Assembly (NCBI GenBank): GCA_009746045.1
Contig: RPFO01002272.1
Location: 187,001-251,000 of the forward strand
DNA length: 64,000 nt
Direction: 5' to 3'
From: Mesostigma viride
Lineage: Eukaryota > Streptophyta > Mesostigmatophyceae > Mesostigmatales > Mesostigmataceae
Made by a program: the position numbers and the translations under genes
Part shown: positions 59,233-64,000 of the stretch, piece by piece
How the letters are laid out: each line of letters opens with the position of its first letter
Numbering within the stretch: the stretch's first letter is position 1
Notes under the pieces: model-generated
What the model saw: only the letters and a program-made list of their open reading frames with translations
The model's database searches: none
What the model was told of the DNA's origin: nothing

Positions 59233-60514
59233 CATGCATAAGGACAATGCCATCGCTATCGAGGTCCTGCAGAACACCGCAGGCCTCACCGCCCAGGCGG
59301 TGAAGGACATTGCCGCCAAGCCAGCCCCTGCTGGCCTAGCTGGCCGGCGATGCTCCTCCCATCACGACCTGGGCGGACATGCTTAAGCAACATACCACCT
59401 CCACCACCTCCGCCGTCGCAGCCCAGCTCGATCAGCGGCAGACGCTTGACCTCCGCGAGGAGGCCGAGCTCGCCAAGCGCAGCCTCAACGCCATCCTCAA
59501 GAACGAGATGGAGGAAGGTGAGAATTCCGAGAAGCTTGCACGTGCGTTTGAGAGCAAAATCCTTGCACGCATGGGCCTCCTTGGTGGCTGACCGCCCACC
59601 GCCTCCCCCGCGCGCGGGGTAAGGCAGGGGCGCCTCCGCTTCTTCTCATCTTTGAGAGCCCAGCGGACAAAATTTCGTTTCTAAGACGCCGCAAGCGGCT
59701 CGAGAAGACTCACTTCACCGTGGACGACGACTTGACCCTGGCGCAGCAACAACGGCGACGGGAGCTATGGCCGACCTACCTCCAGCTCCGGCAAACCAAG
59801 GCGGGCCAGCCGGTGTACTGGAAGGGCCGGGGCGGCCATCTACGTCGGCCACAAGCCCTGGCACGCGACCCCCTCGACCACCGCGGCCCCAGCGACTCCA
59901 GAAGCCCCAGCCTAGGGGAATACAGCAGCAGTAGTGTACGTAGAATAGTTAGACAGTGGCCTTGTACATGCCCGCCTACTACAGGCACTATACCAGTGAG
60001 GCCTAGCATTTTTAGTCATGTACATAGAAAGTTGGTGCGAGAGGTCCCCAGTTCGATTCCGGTCGGATTCATTTGCAGATCGCGTTTTCCGCGTTTTCCG
60101 CGGACCGGCACTGAACGCAAATGGTTTTCACCTTTGCGGCGTGCCAAATCAGAATGTACATGTGTGCCTATGATGAGCCACCCTCCAGACGATGCCTAGC
60201 TTTGTTTTATTATGCAGTGCCCATGCAGGGAGTCACTCTCTGCTGATCGAGAAGCCATGCCCTAGCTCTTGTATAGCCATGATGATCTTCCCCCACATGA
60301 CATGCTCTCCCTTAGCTGGGCATAGCGTGATAGATCATGAGGGTGCAGGTGCCCTGGTGTACCTAGAGCAAGGGTAGCTTACATTCCCACCCTTGCATGA
60401 AGTAGCCTAGAATGTATTAAAAGCCATATCATGCCCCTTCTCAGGGATATGTGATACAGATACTCCCAACGGAGTTATGTTCCTAATTAATTAATTAATT
60501 AATTACTTAATTAC
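59233..60514 (+). mobile_element. N1 retroelement copy E (ORF1 remnant, 3' UTR, tail)
   Basis: ORF1 remnants from 59270 (NTAGLTAQAVKDIAAKPAPAG, TLDLREEAELAKRSLN, ENSEKLARAFESKILARMG, then VDDDLTLAQQQRRRELW) in several frames. The N1 3' UTR follows, with CTCCCAACGGAGTTATG at about 60462-60480 and an AATT tail to 60514. A 128-bp foreign insert sits at 60026-60153. Confidence 0.7.
60026..60153 (+). mobile_element. 128-bp SINE-like insertion with tRNA T-arm motif
   Basis: Flanked by perfect 8-bp duplications ATGTACAT at 60018-60025 and 60154-60161. The empty site is present in N1 copies C (about 11703) and D (about 13796). The insert contains CCCAGTTCGATTCCGGTCGG, a good match to a tRNA T-arm/B box, but no recognisable A box or full cloverleaf. 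An 8-bp duplication would also fit a hAT-type insertion, but its ends are not inverted repeats. Confidence 0.6.
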
Positions 60515-61111
60515 TGGGATCATGCAAGAAGCGAGCCTTTACCACCCATCGTGGGCCGGTTAATCAAAAACGCGCCTGGCGTACATGACCACGCCAGCTA
60601 GGGCTTAGCACTCCCTGCAACATGGCGCGCGGACCTGGGGCGCCTGATGTAGTCGACTACATCCGCCACACGTAGACCTGTCCGGAGAAGGTAGCTCCAT
60701 GGGTGTACTGGCGGGGCGGGGACCTGCCACATCGACTTGTCCACATGCTGCTTGTTACAATGTCGATCGAGGGTTGCATTTAATGGTGAGGGATGAATTC
60801 ATCGCAGGAGTCCATAATTTACCATGCAGTAATAAAGTGATCAAACGACTAGTGCATAAGCATGTGCAAAGCAAGGCATAAAAAATTGATGGAATTCAGT
60901 ATGTCCTTGACGACCTGCCACTTCCCCTATATCTAGTGAGACAACTTTAGCATGAGACACCAGGTTATTGGCCAGGGTGCTGTCCAGGGGTGGCAGACAT
61001 GGCCCCACGAACTGCGTCCACCTCTGAAACCAAACACGCAAAAAGCTTATTATTGAAGCGGGAAATAAACGTGTGGAAACCTGCATGTGGTGTCCTGTAC
61101 AAGTCTGTCAT
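60515..61111. other. Spacer with N2-type ORF1 remnant and 3' flank of ORANGE
   Basis: 60630-60745 resembles the N2 ORF1 C-terminus (WRGGDL block, plus strand). TTACA at 60755-60759 (TGTAA on the minus strand) is a candidate poly(A) motif for ORANGE, about 350 bp after its stop. Confidence 0.4.
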
Positions 61112-63276
<2,165 letters not shown>

Positions 63277-63745
63277 CTGGTGGGGGTGCGGGGTGTAGGG
63301 TGGGGGGTGGGGGGTGTTTGGAAATACGTTTTGGAATGCGGGAAATCTGAGATACAGGTGCGGGTCATATGCTGGGGGTGGGGGGATGGGGGGCAGGTGA
63401 GGCGAAAGTCAGTTGACCACGCATGTAGGTAAACAGTTGACCACGCATGTAGGTAAACAGTTGACCGCGCATGTAATCAGGGCAATGCCTGCGTAAGGCC
63501 CTCCGTACTCGGTACATGCCTGTTTGTATAAGACACCCCGTGATTAAAACACCTGGATTGCACTAGTAGCTCTGTTAGAGTGTTACTCGTCTTTGTAATG
63601 CATCAGGGAGCCAGGGCTGAGTCATTAGCAATAAGTACTAACATGTAAGCAACGCCTTAAATATTTGCTGGCCTGGATAGGTGGCCCAGACCTTACTGAG
63701 TGGTTCCTCTGTAGAAGCTGGAAGGATGAGTAAGGGAATGGCATA
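63277..63745. other. Probable upstream intron of ORANGE
   Basis: Contains a G-rich stretch (63280-63330) next to the acceptor and three GTTGACC(A/G)CGCATGTA units at 63411-63474. No further ORANGE exon is recognised before the window edge. Confidence 0.45.
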
Positions 63746-64000
63746 TCAAGGAGACAACCAGCGCAGGCCAGAAATCGGGAGAATCCGGACCATGGTAGCT
63801 CGAGCCTGCCGTTATCTTGTCCGCGTGTTCGGGTCATTCAGGATGATGAAGATGAATGGTGATGGAAATGTGTATCCTTGTGCATTGAAATTATGGCTGG
63901 CTTACGTGTAGAGCGACTAGATGACCTGGATGGTGGGGCCGGAAACAGCATGCTTGATCAGGGCGTGTGTTTCGAGCCTAACTGGCCGGGAGTGTCTAGT
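63746..64000 (-). mobile_element. YIDD-RT element 3' fragment running off the window
   Basis: Reverse complement of 12640-12890 and 48930-49185. Its 3' end (TTGTCTCCTTGA) is at 63746. Confidence 0.75.

Noticed and set aside
60026..60070. A functional tRNA gene
   Set aside because: Only a T-arm-like 3' half is present. The acceptor, D and anticodon arms cannot be formed, and the T stem has mismatches.

Overview
The window looks like nuclear DNA of a green alga or a close relative (Viridiplantae). The evidence is GT-AG spliceosomal introns in GC-rich genes, the C-terminal half of the plastid protein ORANGE, a plant-type Root cap domain, a PFA-DSP phosphatase, Pro-rich (PPPPSPPPP) extracellular sequence and short TTTAGGG-type telomeric motifs inside introns. 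The species cannot be fixed from the sequence alone.

Host genes, left to right: (1) 51-3740 (+), an atypical dual-specificity phosphatase of the SIW14/PFA-DSP family in five exons. (2) 15541-16029 (-), a single-exon nitrobindin-like (THAP4-type heme-binding barrel) protein. (3) 17860-40835 (+), one very large gene for which I can place 25 exons. All splice phases agree and the joined reading frame is 2,720 codons plus stop. It encodes a secreted protein with a signal peptide, a HYR-like domain, a run of Cys-rich modules mostly one per symmetric phase 1-1 exon, a 431-codon multi-module exon, three HYR domains, a Pro-rich spacer and a C-terminal Root cap domain. (4) 61112-63276 (-), the last three exons of ORANGE (OR), whose 5' part lies off the right edge.

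The rest is mostly transposable-element islands (about 5.1-14.7 kb, 41.5-52.5 kb and 56.5-60.7 kb), plus a complete hAT element at 52636-56238 with a perfect 8-bp target duplication. I use four working names for the non-LTR families, which are mine and not database names. R1 and R2 carry reverse transcriptase. N1 carries an L1-ORF1-like protein but no RT in any copy seen. N2 carries an ORF1-like and an endonuclease fragment. Their 3' ends share a small hairpin (CTCC...GGAG) followed by an AATT- or AATTT-type simple tail. A fifth, unrelated RT with a YIDD motif (possibly Penelope-like) occurs as a long copy at 47963-49189 and as several 3' fragments.

The strongest unexpected signals are the modular giant gene, repeated insertion of these retroelements into one identical 10-bp site (GAGAGTGGAT) inside the R1 RT gene, the ORF1-only N1 family, tail-only insertions with clear target duplications, a 128-bp tRNA-like insertion with an 8-bp duplication, and a minisatellite in the giant gene that copies an exon end together with its splice donor.
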